The position numbers were made by a program, and so were the translations under genes. Shown here in pieces: positions 41,985-53,585 of a DNA stretch of 64,000 nt (positions within the stretch are counted from its first letter, which is position 1; each line of letters starts with the position of its first letter). The stretch spans positions 310,001 to 374,000 of the forward strand of contig NADL03000024.1 in assembly GCA_002205965.3 (NCBI GenBank). Direction: 5' to 3'. The notes under the pieces are model-generated. The model had not been told where the DNA came from. It was given only the letters and a program-made list of their open reading frames with translations, and did no database searches. Origin of the DNA: Kappaphycus alvarezii (lineage: Eukaryota > Rhodophyta > Florideophyceae > Gigartinales > Solieriaceae).

Positions 41985-43425
41985 ACCGTTAAGAACGATC
42001 TTTAGCTCGGAGACTACATACATATGCGTGTGAACAACTATGCAGCCTGAGCGATCAGCTGCACGCAGGGTGAGCTCAACATGAATGCGTCGAACCTTTG
42101 GAGAACGAAGATGGCGGGCACAAACGGGCCTGCAGACTACCACCTTGCGAAGAATGGGGGATGACAGGCCATTTTTGCACAGTACAACGTCTGGGGTTTG
42201 CATCCACACTCTCTCCCCGAAACGTCGCTGGCAATGCGATACGGAGCCTTATATGGTCCTCAGCAAGCAGAATGGCTTTCTTGGTCACTCTCCATCAGCA
42301 GCACATATATTTTACTCGTGCGTCACTGTTCGGTTCTAATGTGTAATAAGAGCCTGCGCTCCGCCCCGTTTGGACATTTGTTTAGCATAGCCCATTACTC
42401 CATCGCCGTTCTGTATGCATCTAGGAATATCTATGACGCACCCGATTATGCGGTGCACGAGTTACTGTATTCGCCGTCACTGGCTGAGTACCATTTCCTT
42501 CCTGCAATCTTGGGACAAAATGATCACCAAAAACACGAAACCATCGCGAGTATTACAGCACTGCACTTACAACTCCGCCTTTTTCAAACACCCTTCTCTT
42601 AACGAATGATCAAATGAGAGTACAACAGTGCTGTATGTACGTATCGCACTTCCTACGTCATACTGTTCGGCACACCTTGCGGCCAGGGCAGGAACACACA
42701 CACTATCTGTTCAGCGGCAATGTTTTCCAGACCGTTGGTTTCAAGTATCATTTGATTAGGACTACATTTTCGATGTCGATGGCTCATAAACTGACGACAG
42801 GTCAACAGAAAAGCCTATTACCTCGAGCGTTTCCACTGGTTGAAGCAAATGATCAAATTTACACTTTTGCTAATTTGATCCTAGGCTACGGTACACTCCT
42901 ATCGGTAGCTTGAAAAAGCAAATTTTTGCCAACATGATTAAACCAAGAGTCAAATCGGCTCAAGTTTACCTCCCAGATTTACAACTTTGAATTCCGCATG
43001 TATGTTCTTGTCATCATATGATTGGGCATGCTTCGGGTTTCAGAACGCAATAAAGTGCCCGAAAAAACTACAGACACAGATATTCTTTTAAGCCCATTCT
43101 ATTGAAAAGAATAAATTCAAGCGCAAAATTGCTCAATATGGTTTCCTTTAAAAGTCATACCCCAATGTTTCTTTTGCACTATACACCGACAGAAGGATCT
43201 TTACTCATTACTTATTCGGCAATCATATGCGATCTGCTACCTCGTTGTTTGAAAGCGTCCAAGACTGCAAAGCGTGGTTTGAACCGCTCCGTTGAGGGAC
43301 CTTTGTTCGCAATGTTTGATGTCTTAGGGTCGGATTCTCACTCGGCTCCGTCTGTTCCCCAAAGAAACAGGCCCATAGTGAACTACCTGTGGTACCGAAT
43401 ACCCCGCGCCCGCTACCTAGTGGCG
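41985..43425. other. No gene recognised
   Basis: Only short frames without known motifs. There are no clear repeats apart from T-rich stretches. The region may include the 3' UTR of the bestrophin-like gene. Confidence 0.5.
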
Positions 43426-43699
43426 GGAAGCTCTACTCTTCCACCTTGGTGGAAACCGCCGATTACCAAACAACACCCAAAGGCGTCTATGGGTAGACGT
43501 CATGGCGCGAGAGTGGGATTATTACGGCCACTGAGAAGGACACTAACCTGCCTGTGATGGGACCCTACGGCACGGAGCATTTGTGGGTGCCTGCCGCTGG
43601 ATGGACCTGGTCAGACCTCAACTCTTTGGACGGTGACGACGTCGGTGATGTCGCTGCCGACCTGGAGGGGTTAGAAGCTGGCGGGGAGAAGGATGAGTA
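43426..43699 (+). pseudogene. C-terminal coding remnant of an unknown protein
   Basis: One frame reads GKLYSSTLVETADYQTTPKG, then GIITATEKDTNLPVMGPYGT and LWVPAAGWTWSDLNSLDGDD, ending in an acidic tail and a TGA near 43,697. One TAG near 43,494 interrupts it. The amino-acid pattern looks like real coding sequence, but I do not recognise the family. It does not resemble bestrophin. Confidence 0.4.
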
Positions 43700-43859
43700 A
43701 GGGGCGGGCATATCTCTTGGTGCAGTATGCTCCAGGTAACTTTGCTGGTAAATAGGACTTTCATTCATCGGTAACCCTCCAAGCTACTCCGGGCCCCAAC
43801 GGACCTCATCTTTCAAAAATTAAAGCACCCAAACATTTCCCCACACTTATCTGGAGTGT

Positions 43860-43960
43860 GCAACGACTGACCGACTATTCAGTTAAGAACTAACTGGATG
43901 GACCAAATTGGTCACGTGCAGTGCGGCGCGCGATATGATGGCTGTTGGCGGGACAGGTAT
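43860..43960 (-). repeat. Non-LTR element 3' fragment (copy I)
   Basis: On the minus strand the frame ends ANSHHIARRTARDQFGPSS, like copy G, followed by CTTAACTGAATAGTCGGTCA and TTGCACACT, the same 3' UTR type as near 62,370. It is a short 5'-truncated fragment. Confidence 0.65.
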
Positions 43961-44069
43961 CATGACGACGGAAGGCCCAAAACGGTCCGCTACTGTATGC
44001 CGCAACTTTTGCCGTGCAATGAGTACTTTTCCCATTTTGAGTGATTTTTGCTCTTGCATAGTTTACTCC

Positions 44070-44111
44070 ATAAGCACCTGTTGCATGGTATACTGTGCAA
44101 TAGGTGCTTAT
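44070..44111. repeat. 42-bp hairpin next to the Harbinger transposon
   Basis: ATAAGCACCT (44,070-44,079) and AGGTGCTTAT (44,102-44,111) are perfect inverted repeats. After one mismatch the inner TTGCA and TGCAA extend the stem to 16 positions, leaving a 10-base loop. It could be a transposon end structure, but I found no partner at the other end. Confidence 0.55.
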
Positions 44112-44260
44112 AGTGGGCAATTGCTGAGAACAAAACTTGTGCGTGTACCCTTTTGCGCAAAATGTAATGAAAAGCGTCTTTGATACTCAACCGTTTGGAA
44201 AAGAAAGAGCACATATTTTAGGTATATTGCAAACAAAACTATGGGTGTATTACAGCTTCG

Positions 44261-45300
44261 TTGTCTTACAACCTTTTTTATCCACACACCACCATCAGAT
44301 CTTCTGTTCTGATTCCAATTCAACGGCTTAGTATGCTCTTTCTCTATCTCAAGACCTTGCTACTTCTCCATCTCAGGAACAAACCTGCGAGTCGTTTTAA
44401 AATGCAACTTGATCAATTCGGAAGAAGGCGGCGTGACAGACGTATTACACAGCGCACACTGCAGGCACCGGCGACGTACACATTCAAGTTTCTTTTATGC
44501 AGCGGCTGTGACCAATATCTTATCGCTCTTACTGGTTTTGATCATGTCGCTTTCCGACATGTGCTCACCCGCTTAAGAGGCCTTCCTCGATTACATCCTC
44601 CGTGCCATTGTTTGGGACTCTTCTTACCTTGACATCGCACTAGGGGATTAACAACGGCGCTTTGTGTGATGTTTGGCACAAAAAATTTTGCTTCCCTTTA
44701 CATTCGGTTTGCAAGAAGCTTAATCTACGAAATATTTGCCAGTGATGACGACCCTCGTGTGAAACTTCCGACGAATGATAAATTTGAGCAATTTAAAGAA
44801 GTATTTAGGGAGAAACAATATCTGCTTTAATATGTCTACTGTGTTGCAGATGTTTTGAAGCATAATCTGCCTCAGCCTGGAGATTTACTAATACGAACAT
44901 GTTTTATAACGGATGGACGCATGAGCACTACGTCGGGAATGTTTTCGTCTTTGGTCCGAATGGAAATATTATTGCTCGCTCTGTTCACGCACTAAGAGAA
45001 TTTCACGACCCTAACATTGCAGAATAGGGAAAATTGTAGGCGAAACTTGAAGAAGTGTTTAATTTAACAGAGGAAAATTTGTCGTCGACTCAGTATTTTG
45101 CAGAAAAATGCACCGATTTCTTATAAAGACGTCCTAGGATTACATATCAGCCGCAAGGGAGACTCCGGGACTAATTACGATGTTCCGCCTAGCAATCTCG
45201 GCACGGCAAGGGTCTGACTTTGGCGTTTCTGAGTTTAAAGGAACGTACCCAAGACTTCGACGATCGCTTTTTAAGATGGGAAACGGGAGCATAAGCATAT
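44261..45300 (+). pseudogene. PIF/Harbinger transposase
   Basis: Pieces in order: FGRRRRDRRITQ, SGCDQYLIALTGFDHVAFRH (44,500-44,565), TTALCVMFGTKNFASLYIRF, VYCVADVLKHNL (first Asp; family usually has WC-x-D-G-L-K), NGWTHEHYVGNVFVFGPNGN, HDPNIAE (second Asp; usually HDS), and ISARQGSDFGVSEFKGTYPR (Glu position is Asp). The nuclease cuts and rejoins the element DNA. Frame changes near 44,640, 44,900 and 45,150 and stops (TAA near 44,830) disable it. Confidence 0.82.
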
Positions 45301-45434
45301 TTTTCTTAAAACTGTTCTTTTCTACAACGTAAGAGCCAAACTTGTTGGGATAAATCAGATCCTTAGCATCTACATGCTGCAATTAAGCTTTGACGCCAAT
45401 CACTTTCTACACAGCACAGTAGGCGTGTGATTGG

Positions 45435-46673
45435 TCAGTCAAAGCTTCCGTCTGAAGTAGTATGGTTATGTGTAAAAGATTGGGACATAATTATCGCTAT
45501 TGTTTTCAACATGCGCTGCTGCATTTTGCTTTCATGGTCGGGTCGAAGGCGCTCTTCTTGACGCTCTTCTTCTCGATATTTGCGCTCTTCTTTCCTTTCT
45601 ATATTCCTCCGAAGTTCGTCGCCCTCTCGACGTCGCACTTCCTTCTCCCGTCGCTTTTGACCCTGCAAGATTGACAACTTCATAACAGAGATGAGATCCT
45701 TGGAATCTTCATTTGGCTCACTGACCAAGCGAAATTTGTTTACTAATGGCCTTGGTGTAGGGGACGACTCGGGGAGTGACGTTGGCGTACATTACACGGC
45801 ATTTGGAATTTCTGTTGTTGCCTCCGCCGTTTGCTGTGATCGATTCGATGAGCTGTCTAACAATTTTGTAACTCCTGACGTAGTCAAGTCTATACCGTCA
45901 TTTTCATCTCCAATGCCCGTCAGGTCGTCGGTATCCTCGTCACAAAATCCGATTTCAGCGCGTTCTGTCATCTTATGTCTAATTCGTTTCGCTTTACGCA
46001 CATCTTCGGGCATAAGAGGGTCGCCAGTCGGCATTAGCTTCCTATGAAGAGAAGAAAATTTCCGTTTCAAGTTGTCAGTAATGAGGTGTTGATTGCGGAA
46101 AGTTTGTTATAGTTTGCAAGAACTGCGTCCCACTCTTTTGCAAAGTGGTAAAGCAGTTTCGAGCTTGTGCAAAAGTGCGTCTGTTTCCATGTATGTGAAG
46201 CCAGAACCGCGGGTCGCAGTTGGCTTCGCGTTGTTTCTCATGGGAAGGGCTGCGCGATTGGCGACGCTTGAAGGAGAGATTTGTGGCAACAACCGAGAAG
46301 TAAACGGACCTCCGTAACCAATCATTCCACTAGGTTCGGTACGAGTGGGATGCGTGCTTCCATTCGGTGCAGGCGCCCTTTAAGCTGTGAATTGAGCAAG
46401 TTTCGATGATGATGCTGGAGCCGGAAAGCTTTGCGTTAGATTTTCGGTTTGAGATAAACTACTTATGATATGGAAGAGTGTCCCTCCAAGAGGAGCAAGT
46501 CGATATCTGGAGTGGATTACATGTATGCGACATGATGAGAGGAAAAGGAAAAAAGCGGGTCTATCAGTGTGCTTTTGGCGGTAAATGAAGATGTCTGGGT
46601 GTTTGAGTGTGCGACAGAAATCGTCTCCGATGCGGTTAAGAACTAATGGACGAGCAGGGTGGCAAACACTCAA
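45435..46673 (-). pseudogene. Myb/SANT-like partner protein of the Harbinger element
   Basis: From 46,673 down: an S/P/A-rich start, then a helix-turn-helix segment GSGFTYMETDALLHKLETAL and PLCKRV. Next come LKRKFSSLHRKLMPTGDPLM and PEDVRKAKRIRHKMTERAEI, the hallmark of these proteins. An acidic stretch (DEDTDDLTGIGDENDG) and a highly charged coiled coil (KRREKEVRRREGDELRRNIE, 45,510-45,660) follow. In Harbinger systems the partner binds transposon DNA and brings the transposase into the nucleus. Stops at 46,380 and between 46,100 and 45,730 break it. Confidence 0.75.
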
Positions 46674-47549
46674 TTTGCGGAAAAGTGTCCGTACGAAAAT
46701 ATATATTTGCGATTTCAGGAGTCACCCAGTAACTCTACAAATCTTGGAGCCTTTTTACTCCTCAACGGTCACTCCGATGAAGGACCAGTGGTCCATTTCT
46801 TGATCTGGAGAAGACTCGGAGTTAAATAAATGTTCAAATTTCCGAACCGATCAAGTTGCAGCTGTTTACCAGTGGATCCTTTTTGTTGAGTTTCTGACAC
46901 CCGCATCAGGATGGAAGTTCCAAACCCCGAGTTCTTTGCCGATCACGCCCCTTCCTCTTCACCTTCGGCAACTACTAAGGAGTTGCTCAACGGCAGTGGT
47001 AACCCTTAACCCGTACCAAACTCTGAAGTCTTCTGTAAGATGGAGAGTAATAAGCCTGTCCTACAAGCATGAGTCCGTTGCAGCTTCAAGCACCATCCGG
47101 TGCTGTGGATACACCTCCTAACGGCGGTATCAACTTAATTGATAGCGAAGAACAGAGGAAGAAAGATTTGCAGAACCGCCCGGTTTCAATATCGCTGGAA
47201 GCCCAATTTGAGGACGCTGAAAGTGATAAAGCTGCTGCAAGCGTAAATGCAGATGGTAATGGGAGTGGGCTGGTGGCAGATTTGGTTGCGACCAGTGGAG
47301 CTACAGTGGAAAGAGGTAATCAGTGAGAAGGGAGAAATTGTAGAGAAGAAGGAATCGTTTCTGGAGAAGGTGGAGGGTAAGCAGCACCAAGAGGCTCAAA
47401 AAGTGGAAGAAGAAGAGGATATTGGGGGAGAGTGTGGCACGTGGTAGGAGAAGTGGTTGGCGTGGGCGTAGGCGTGGAGGTGGAGCTAGAGGCACCAATT
47501 TGTATGATCAAGTGATGGGTGGACTTTAGGAGACAAGGTTGGATCTGCT

Positions 47550-48545
47550 TTGATGGAGAAGAAGTTTCCGAAGGATGTAATTCAGAACAGGACAACTTCT
47601 TTTTTCACTCGCTGTCAACAAGATGCGATTAGAGTGTAGGTTCCGGTATATAGCGCCCATGAAGGGTGGATTTATGGTTCTGTTGATGAAAAAGCTGTTG
47701 CAAAAGCTCGCAGACTGGTTGAATAGATGGATTAATATGAAAAACCGAGAGGCGCCACCTGTAAATTAGCCGACATGTATCGCTATGTGACAACTATGTT
47801 GTATGCAAACTCTTTTAATCACAGCCTTGATAGGTCTATAAAATATTTCAGGAAGTCTGTCTTTGTTGTAGCATCTTTGGAAAGAGTAAGATTGATCTCA
47901 TATCACGTGCTGGCATTTTCGGTATCAGGAATATGGGAGAAAGGAGAAAAGACTCGAAATTCGCAACGGAATTCAACTTGGCAGCTATCAGAGTTCGAAA
48001 ACATAGCCTTTCGCAAAACAAAGTTGGTATTTTTCACCCCTCTACATCTTTGTGCTACTCTAGATGATGAATTGTTTGGGTGGAGGGCACAACAAAATAC
48101 GGTTAAGGCAATATCTAATAGGAAGGCTGACGTGGAAGGACACATCGCCGATTCTTTTGCCTGCGCTTTCTTGAAGATTATTTTCCAGTCTAGATTTAGG
48201 AGGCTCCATGAGAGTCAGGATGGCAATGTTCGTAAGCTAATGGAAACTGTGTTGGACGGATGTGGGGAGAAGGAATTGGTAGGTATTACTGTTACATCGG
48301 ATCGTGGTTATGGTAAGGAAGCTTTTATCCCTTTGCCGGCAGGATTTGGTCTGGGTTCTGTTATAATTTTGCAAGAAAATCCATTGAAAGTTCAACCTTT
48401 TTTTGCACTCAGATATCTGAACGTCAGCAGAGTTGATCCTGTCACCACGGAAGCTGAAAAGAAGGATGGCCCTAATTCAACTGGGAGCTCATCTCAGCAC
48501 GAAGATGGTAATTTGAGGGAGAAAGTGGTGGTGTTATGGCTGTAG
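47550..48545 (+). pseudogene. DDE-type transposase-like protein
   Basis: The frame starts MEKKFPKDVIQNRTTSFFTR at about 47,551, has three early stops (near 47,635-47,730), then runs open for 256 residues from 47,775. Candidate catalytic segments are CATLDDELFGWRAQQNTVKA (Asp pair) and LVGITVTSDRGYGKEAFI (Asp in a DRGYG turn), followed by VIILQENPLKVQPF. After the stop, another frame gives CYGCRAGQKNGFVVDD and VYCSGP, possibly a Cys-rich tail. The DRGYG motif suggests an RNase-H-fold transposase. I cannot name the family from sequence alone. Confidence 0.5.
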
Positions 48546-48557
48546 AGCTGGACAGAA

Positions 48558-48888
48558 GAATGGATTTGTTGTGGATGATGTTTATTGTTCGGGTCCTTAA
48601 GAATTCATTGCAACGAAGAGCATGGTAACTTTTGGAAGCATTGTATGTGAACAGAAAATGATGTCTGTTGCAGTACGGAAGGTTGGCAGTGAGACATTAG
48701 ACAAGGTGCTCAGGTTTTTGTACACAGTCCTCAAAAGTGTGGGAGAATCTTCAACGGCTCGGATAGAAGTTCCTAAGGGTAATGTAAACTTTGAAAAAAC
48801 TCTTTTCGTCTGCGATAGAAAGGAATCGATGAGGTTGAAGAGCTCAGGGGTTTGGTGGGGGATCATAAACAGCGTAGTATTGTCATGA
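48558..48888 (+). pseudogene. Unknown coding segment after the transposase-like gene
   Basis: The frame reads MVTFGSIVCEQKMMSVAVRK, LRFLYTVLKSVGESS and VPKGNVNFEKTLFVCDRKES. It follows the preceding frame with only a TAA in between, so it may be the C-terminus of the same protein or the N-terminus of the nuclease. No domain recognised. Confidence 0.35.
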
Positions 48889-49000
48889 AAATTGGGCAAA
48901 GGTGTGCGGACTGATTTCTGGTGCCACTGTTCAGAGTTACTGGCACAAATGATGGGATGGTTCTGAAGACTGATGATACGGTACGCAAGTTTTTGGGGTT

Positions 49001-49675
49001 GTGAATAGTGAAGGTGGTGTGGAAAGGTCGGATGCTGAATGGGTTGAGATATTTGCAAATGGAGGGTTTAGTACTCAAGTGCCGACGGAAGCTATAAAGA
49101 AGGGATCTGAAAATGAGGATGCGGTTATAAACCAAATCCGCAGTAACAGTAACACGTCGGAAGTTTTGCAGGCCTGCATGTTAGGGATGAAGGAAAACAG
49201 CTCTTATGCTTGCTCTCCGGATGGAATTGGGGTTCTCAAGGGTGATGTTTTGCGCGGGGGTAGATGAAGATGCCGACGAATCAATTAAGGAAGGGGACGT
49301 ATTAGTTGCTGCATTGTAAATCAAGACCAGTGTTGCGCCGACCAGTCTCGGAAAGGATATTACGTTAGCAAACCCTGACATGATCATTGATAAATGAGAG
49401 ATCATACGTTTTTCAAGTATGTCCCAACTGAACACAGAAGGCAGCTGCTCCACCAAGCGATTGTGATGGAATTCAGGCATTTGATGCATGTTACCGCTGC
49501 TGAAACTGGTATCCTTTACTCTGTTCTAATACGCATATCTCAGAATCTATGTAGGTATAGTTTTGGTATTCTCGAAGATGTCGCTGGGCCGATGGTAAAG
49601 TGGGCCCATCAGTCAAGCCCTTCTGTTCCTAACTTTGTTCATTCTTCATGGAAAGAAAATTATCTAAGCGTCTAA
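49001..49675 (+). pseudogene. PD-(D/E)XK (YqaJ-like) nuclease remnant
   Basis: The frame 49,001-49,267 reads EAIKKGSENEDAVINQIRSN, where the GSENEDAV segment matches the first helix of YqaJ-type nucleases. It then reads MKENSSYACSPDGIGVL, with S-P-D-G as the first metal-binding motif. In the next frame DVLVAAL is followed by a TAA and IKTSVAPTSLG: the expected E-x-K would fall exactly on the stop (GAA to TAA). The frame 49,394-49,675 continues with RRQLLHQAIVMEFRHLMHVT, like the Q-containing motif after the core. Such enzymes trim or cut DNA. This copy is inactive. Confidence 0.6.
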
Positions 49676-49835
49676 AGTTCTGGAAATGTATCAACAATCA
49701 TGGTATGGAAAATGGTCTATATATGCCTTTTGGCTCTTAAAGCATGCATCACAATCCATTTATTCTATAAAAAGGCGGTTTCGATGGAGCAACTCAATTA
49801 AGGACTAACGTGCGTGCTCCATCTACTCATTTTAA

Positions 49836-50923
49836 ATGAGAGCAGAAGATTATCTCCCAGATAATTACGAATCTCGCAGTCAATTCATTAATTGCTTACA
49901 GGACGTCCAACGGCAAGATCTGTTAGAAACTGACTTTTCTTTCGGGCCGCTTGATGATTACCGAAACAGTTTGAATCAAGTACAGAAAATGGGAGATTTT
50001 ATTGAGGACACAGCTGAGGAGCTTCTTACCCATGCAGCTTCATTGGTCACTCTAGCAAATGAAATTTTTTTGTTGAAGTTGTTGACAAGGAAGAGAAGAA
50101 ACAGCTAGTGAAGCTTGTTTAGACACGAAAAACGAAGCTTGTTATCTGTTTCAAGCCCGCAGATGGTTTTAATAGACGATTTGGTCTAAAAGAGCACACT
50201 CTAGTACAAGACAAGAACTTCCTGTTTTGTGATCTCAGCCAACAAATTAAGAACATATGGACAGTGCATCGCTCGTCTTATCGTTCTCGTATATGTTCCA
50301 TTATGCTATTTTTGAATACCTACGATGGTTTGCGGAAGAGTTAATACAATATTTGGTATGAAAGGAAAGTGTTGGAACATACAAATTGCTCTGGAAGTCC
50401 AGCAAAATAGACAAGCAGCTGAAGGACAAGCGAGACTAGCAAAAAGTTTTTTAAAGATGTTTCAGAGGAACAGAATAACATGGTTAGCGCTGATTCATTT
50501 GATCCAAAAATCAACGTTGAAGCTGCGCAGGACACTCTAGCCATGGAAGCTTAGCTAGCTTCAAGGAACAGGCAGAGAACTAAGGCCCAATTTTCATCAC
50601 GTGTGTCAAGAAATAGTGTAAGAAAATCTTTGGGAAACAATTACAAGCCCTTAGCAGCACCAGTTTCAACAGCGGCGCCCACACTAGTGTCCAAAGTAAT
50701 GAGCGGATCTCCTTCCATGACTAAGCGCAAACGTACTGGTAATCAGAGTAGTGGTACAGGAAGAAGCGCAAGACTTCAGACGCTTAGAGACTTGAACATT
50801 GGTAAACTATTCAATTGTTTATGGATTTTTATACTGGGCATTAGGCCTTTTCGTGTCTTTTTCAACCTCCCCTGGGAAGCGGTTCTGCTCGGTGCACCGC
50901 GGTCAAACGGCTGGGTCTTTTAG
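49836..50923 (+). pseudogene. Unidentified coding stretch
   Basis: In successive frames it reads LPDNYESRSQFINCLQDVQR, SFGPLDDYRNSLNQVQKMGD, EEKKQLVKLV, TRKTKLVICFKPADGFNRRF, DLSQQIKNIWTVHRSSYRSR, and a basic end SPSMTKRKRTGNQSSGTGRS. The residue pattern looks coding, but I recognise no domain. It may belong to the preceding transposon, since it lies on the same strand 160 bases downstream. A GGTAAAC at about 50,800 could be a splice donor. Confidence 0.35.
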
Positions 50924-52807
50924 CTCAAACTTTTTGTACGGTTAGAATAGGTCTCATAGAGTATTTATGTCGCCTCAAAATGTGAGATAGCCTCTTTAAA
51001 ATATAAGTTAAGCCCGATAGAAATGTTTTACTGTATAATGTGCAATAATTTGTGCACGATATGATAGGTATGAGTACTCTAGATACAAAGCCGAAGATCT
51101 GCATGTGAGGGCAGCACCCAACGTCCGGGGTTTCCTGCCTACTCGTCTCTCTTTTTTTCTCTGGATCTCGTCTTACCGCCGGCCCCGACGGAACGCAACA
51201 TCTGACCATTTTTTCTAAAGTCTCCCATTTAATGCTCTCGAGCTATCCGTTTAGGCTGCAAAATGAAAATTAACTAAAAAACAATCACATGGAAAGATGA
51301 CGTCGCGACCGATCAGTGTACAATATGATACAATATGGCGTCATTAAAATTAAACTTGATATTATATTTCACAATGGTATCCAACTTACGAACACTTTCA
51401 AAAAAAATTCCAAAAAGGGATACCAGGGAAGGTGGAATATATATAGACGCAGTGAATAATTGCAAGATATTTCAACACAAATATCGTTCAATTATACAAA
51501 GTTTAGACAAATGAAATTGGAAAGGAACGAGCGATCTAATTTGCACCATTCCTTGATAATTGCGCATTTCAGCTCCTCTACAATAGAAAATTGCCTCAAT
51601 AGAAGACAATAGGCCCTGAATAGAAATATAAACACATTCACACTAGAGTTGATGTCAAGGCTTTTGACAGACCACTACATGAAGGTAATGTAACTGGACT
51701 CAACCAACTGTTTTGTCAGATTCGCCCAATGTATGGCATCCTCATCTTGTTGAAAAATGAAAAAACAAGAATGTTCTCCAGATCAAAATGCATCAAACAA
51801 TTCTTTAGCGCTGAAAATTCTTCTGTAGCTTTACGTTTTCTATTCGATATTGATATTGAATCGTATATTTCTCCGAATAAGCACCTATGTCATAACTGAG
51901 CCGCTCACAGTTTGAATTGTCGAATTGAAACCTTCTCTTCGACGATAGGTATGCCATCATTACGTGAGCCGGTCTTGGACGTCTAGATGCATCTAATATT
52001 TGTTTAAAAGGACAAACCTGTTCCTCTGAGACATTTTGAGTGGCCTGTGCTCACAATAACACTTAATTTGGTTGCTCACATGTATTTCTTTGTTATCAAA
52101 AGTGCATTTAAAGCCTCCCTAAAGACGAAAATAAGCGATAAAGAGAGATAATGTTGTGTTTAACGGTTTTTAATTGGCAGATTCAAGTCCTTTATTAATT
52201 CATCTTTCGTGTTATCTCAATGGATGGCTACCAATTAGAGCTGAAGAGTGTATTAGAGATTTTTTTGAGGCTCTATAGCCATTATGTGTATTGCTGTACT
52301 CTATTTGTGCTTTATTAAAATCTGGTTCGCTTTTTGACTTTTCGAGACGCCGAGCTATCTCTAGGATGCAAATATTTGTTTAGTCCATGTGAAGACTTTT
52401 TCTTGCTCTCCAGCATTCAGTTTACTATTTTTTAACATTTTCCGGTTCGAGCAATTGTCGGCAATTCCAATCAGTGGTGAATAAAAGAAAAGCACAGACT
52501 ACATATATGCGCTTATTTGCACTAAATTTGAGGAGTTTATTTATATTTTTAATCCTTCATGGTATCCTTTTTTTTGCAAATTTTATCGAAAAAAGAGATG
52601 AAATGTCGTCAAACTTGCTCTTTTGTTATGCTTTTGTACAAAATATAGTTTGACCACAATGTTTGACCATGTTTTACAACAAATTGTGAGCCCACGGCAC
52701 GCTTCTCGCTAGCGGGTCCTACTTTGCCTTCTATATCTCTCTCTCCATCCTGTTTCTCTGCCTGCGATGGCACAGCGACGGTGAAGTGGAAGCTTAGAGG
52801 TACGTAG
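50924..52807. other. No gene recognised, AT-rich
   Basis: Only short frames. No repeat pairs or domain motifs seen. The last 120 bases (52,690-52,807) resemble a leader before the H3-tail-like gene. Confidence 0.5.
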
Positions 52808-52870
52808 GTGCAGTTCCATCCCGCCTATGTACTCGAGGAAGCCGATCTTTTGGTGTGCACAAACAACCCA

Positions 52871-53585
52871 ATGGTGCGGACGAAGCAGTTCGCGAGGTTG
52901 AGCACGGGAGGCAAAGCGCCACGAAAGAAGATCGCTACCAAGGCGGAGAGGATTTTGAGGGATTCGGAAGCAGAGGCCGCGTCTAAGATACATCCGCAGA
53001 CAAAGGACCTTCTTGGGAGATCGCACATTACCAAGTTCAACTACATTTCTTCGAAGGAACCCGAACTCGTTGTGTTCCCCCCTGGATCCCACAAATGACA
53101 AGGTTTCACGCCTGTGAGTTTTCAGCCTTACTCGGAAATCATGTAATGGCGCAGCTTCCGCCTTCACTGCCGGGGAGAGTACGAAGCAGGTTGCTTTAAA
53201 ATTGAGCCTTACGGGGTCCGTACATGACTCTCGCACGTATAGAACGGTGTCTGAGATGGACTGGAAAGTCAAGTCTATAATGTAAGATGAATAAGCAGTG
53301 GCTAACAAGGGAAAAGTAGAGGCCACTAGGGAATTTCAAACTATTCTACTGTAAAACATTTCTTTTGGGGATCTAAATAGCTCCTTCATGTATGAGATCA
53401 ATGAAGCGGGTCTATCCACGCTGGGTTCGGACAACCGGTGGGAGGCGATCTTCGAGATTTACGAATTGTACCAAGAACACCCTGGCCGGAAGCTTTACCT
53501 TCGCTTTATCCGCTCTCTGGAACCCCGTGTTGATGAGACCAGGTACCTTTCTTTCCCGCTCCTCAAGAACCCTTTCACAGATTAG
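52871..53585 (+). pseudogene. Antisense accessory gene of element D: H3-tail-like N-terminus
   Basis: ATG at 52,871 opens a frame reading VRTKQFARLSTGGKAPRKKI and then ATKAER, almost the H3 tail to residue 26. It carries on with non-histone sequence to a TGA at 53,096. Broken frames then follow the same order as the element C gene: FHACEFSALLGNHVMAQL, LTGSVHDSRTYRTVSEMDWK, and finally YEINEAGLSTLGSDNRWEAI and EPRVDETRYLSFP to 53,585. The peptidase-like Cys and His are not kept. The gene lies on the strand opposite to element D's pol, 0.9 kb beyond the integrase end, as in element C. An in-frame ATG at 52,808 would add 21 unrelated residues. I prefer 52,871 because the tail starts there. Confidence 0.68.

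Larger units (their letters stand above)
44261..46673. mobile_element. PIF/Harbinger-type DNA transposon
   Basis: A DDE transposase gene on the plus strand (44,261-45,300) converges on a Myb-like gene on the minus strand (46,673-45,435). This two-gene pair is the known PIF/Harbinger arrangement. Terminal inverted repeats and the TAA-type target duplication could not be located by eye. Confidence 0.8.
46936..49675 (+). mobile_element. Candidate DNA transposon with DDE-like and PD-(D/E)XK-like genes
   Basis: Two consecutive plus-strand coding regions fit a transposase (47,550-48,545) and a YqaJ-type nuclease (49,001-49,675). ISL2EU/IS4EU elements of the PHIS superfamily are known to pair such proteins. 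Assignment is inference from motif patterns. Ends are not defined. Confidence 0.45.

Noticed and set aside
42085..42346. A sixth bestrophin unit after 42,000
   Set aside because: No DPFG signature, helix pattern or AIP-type motif could be found in any frame.
52871..53098. A normal histone H3 gene
   Set aside because: Similarity stops after about residue 26 of H3. None of the histone-fold core is present at either locus.
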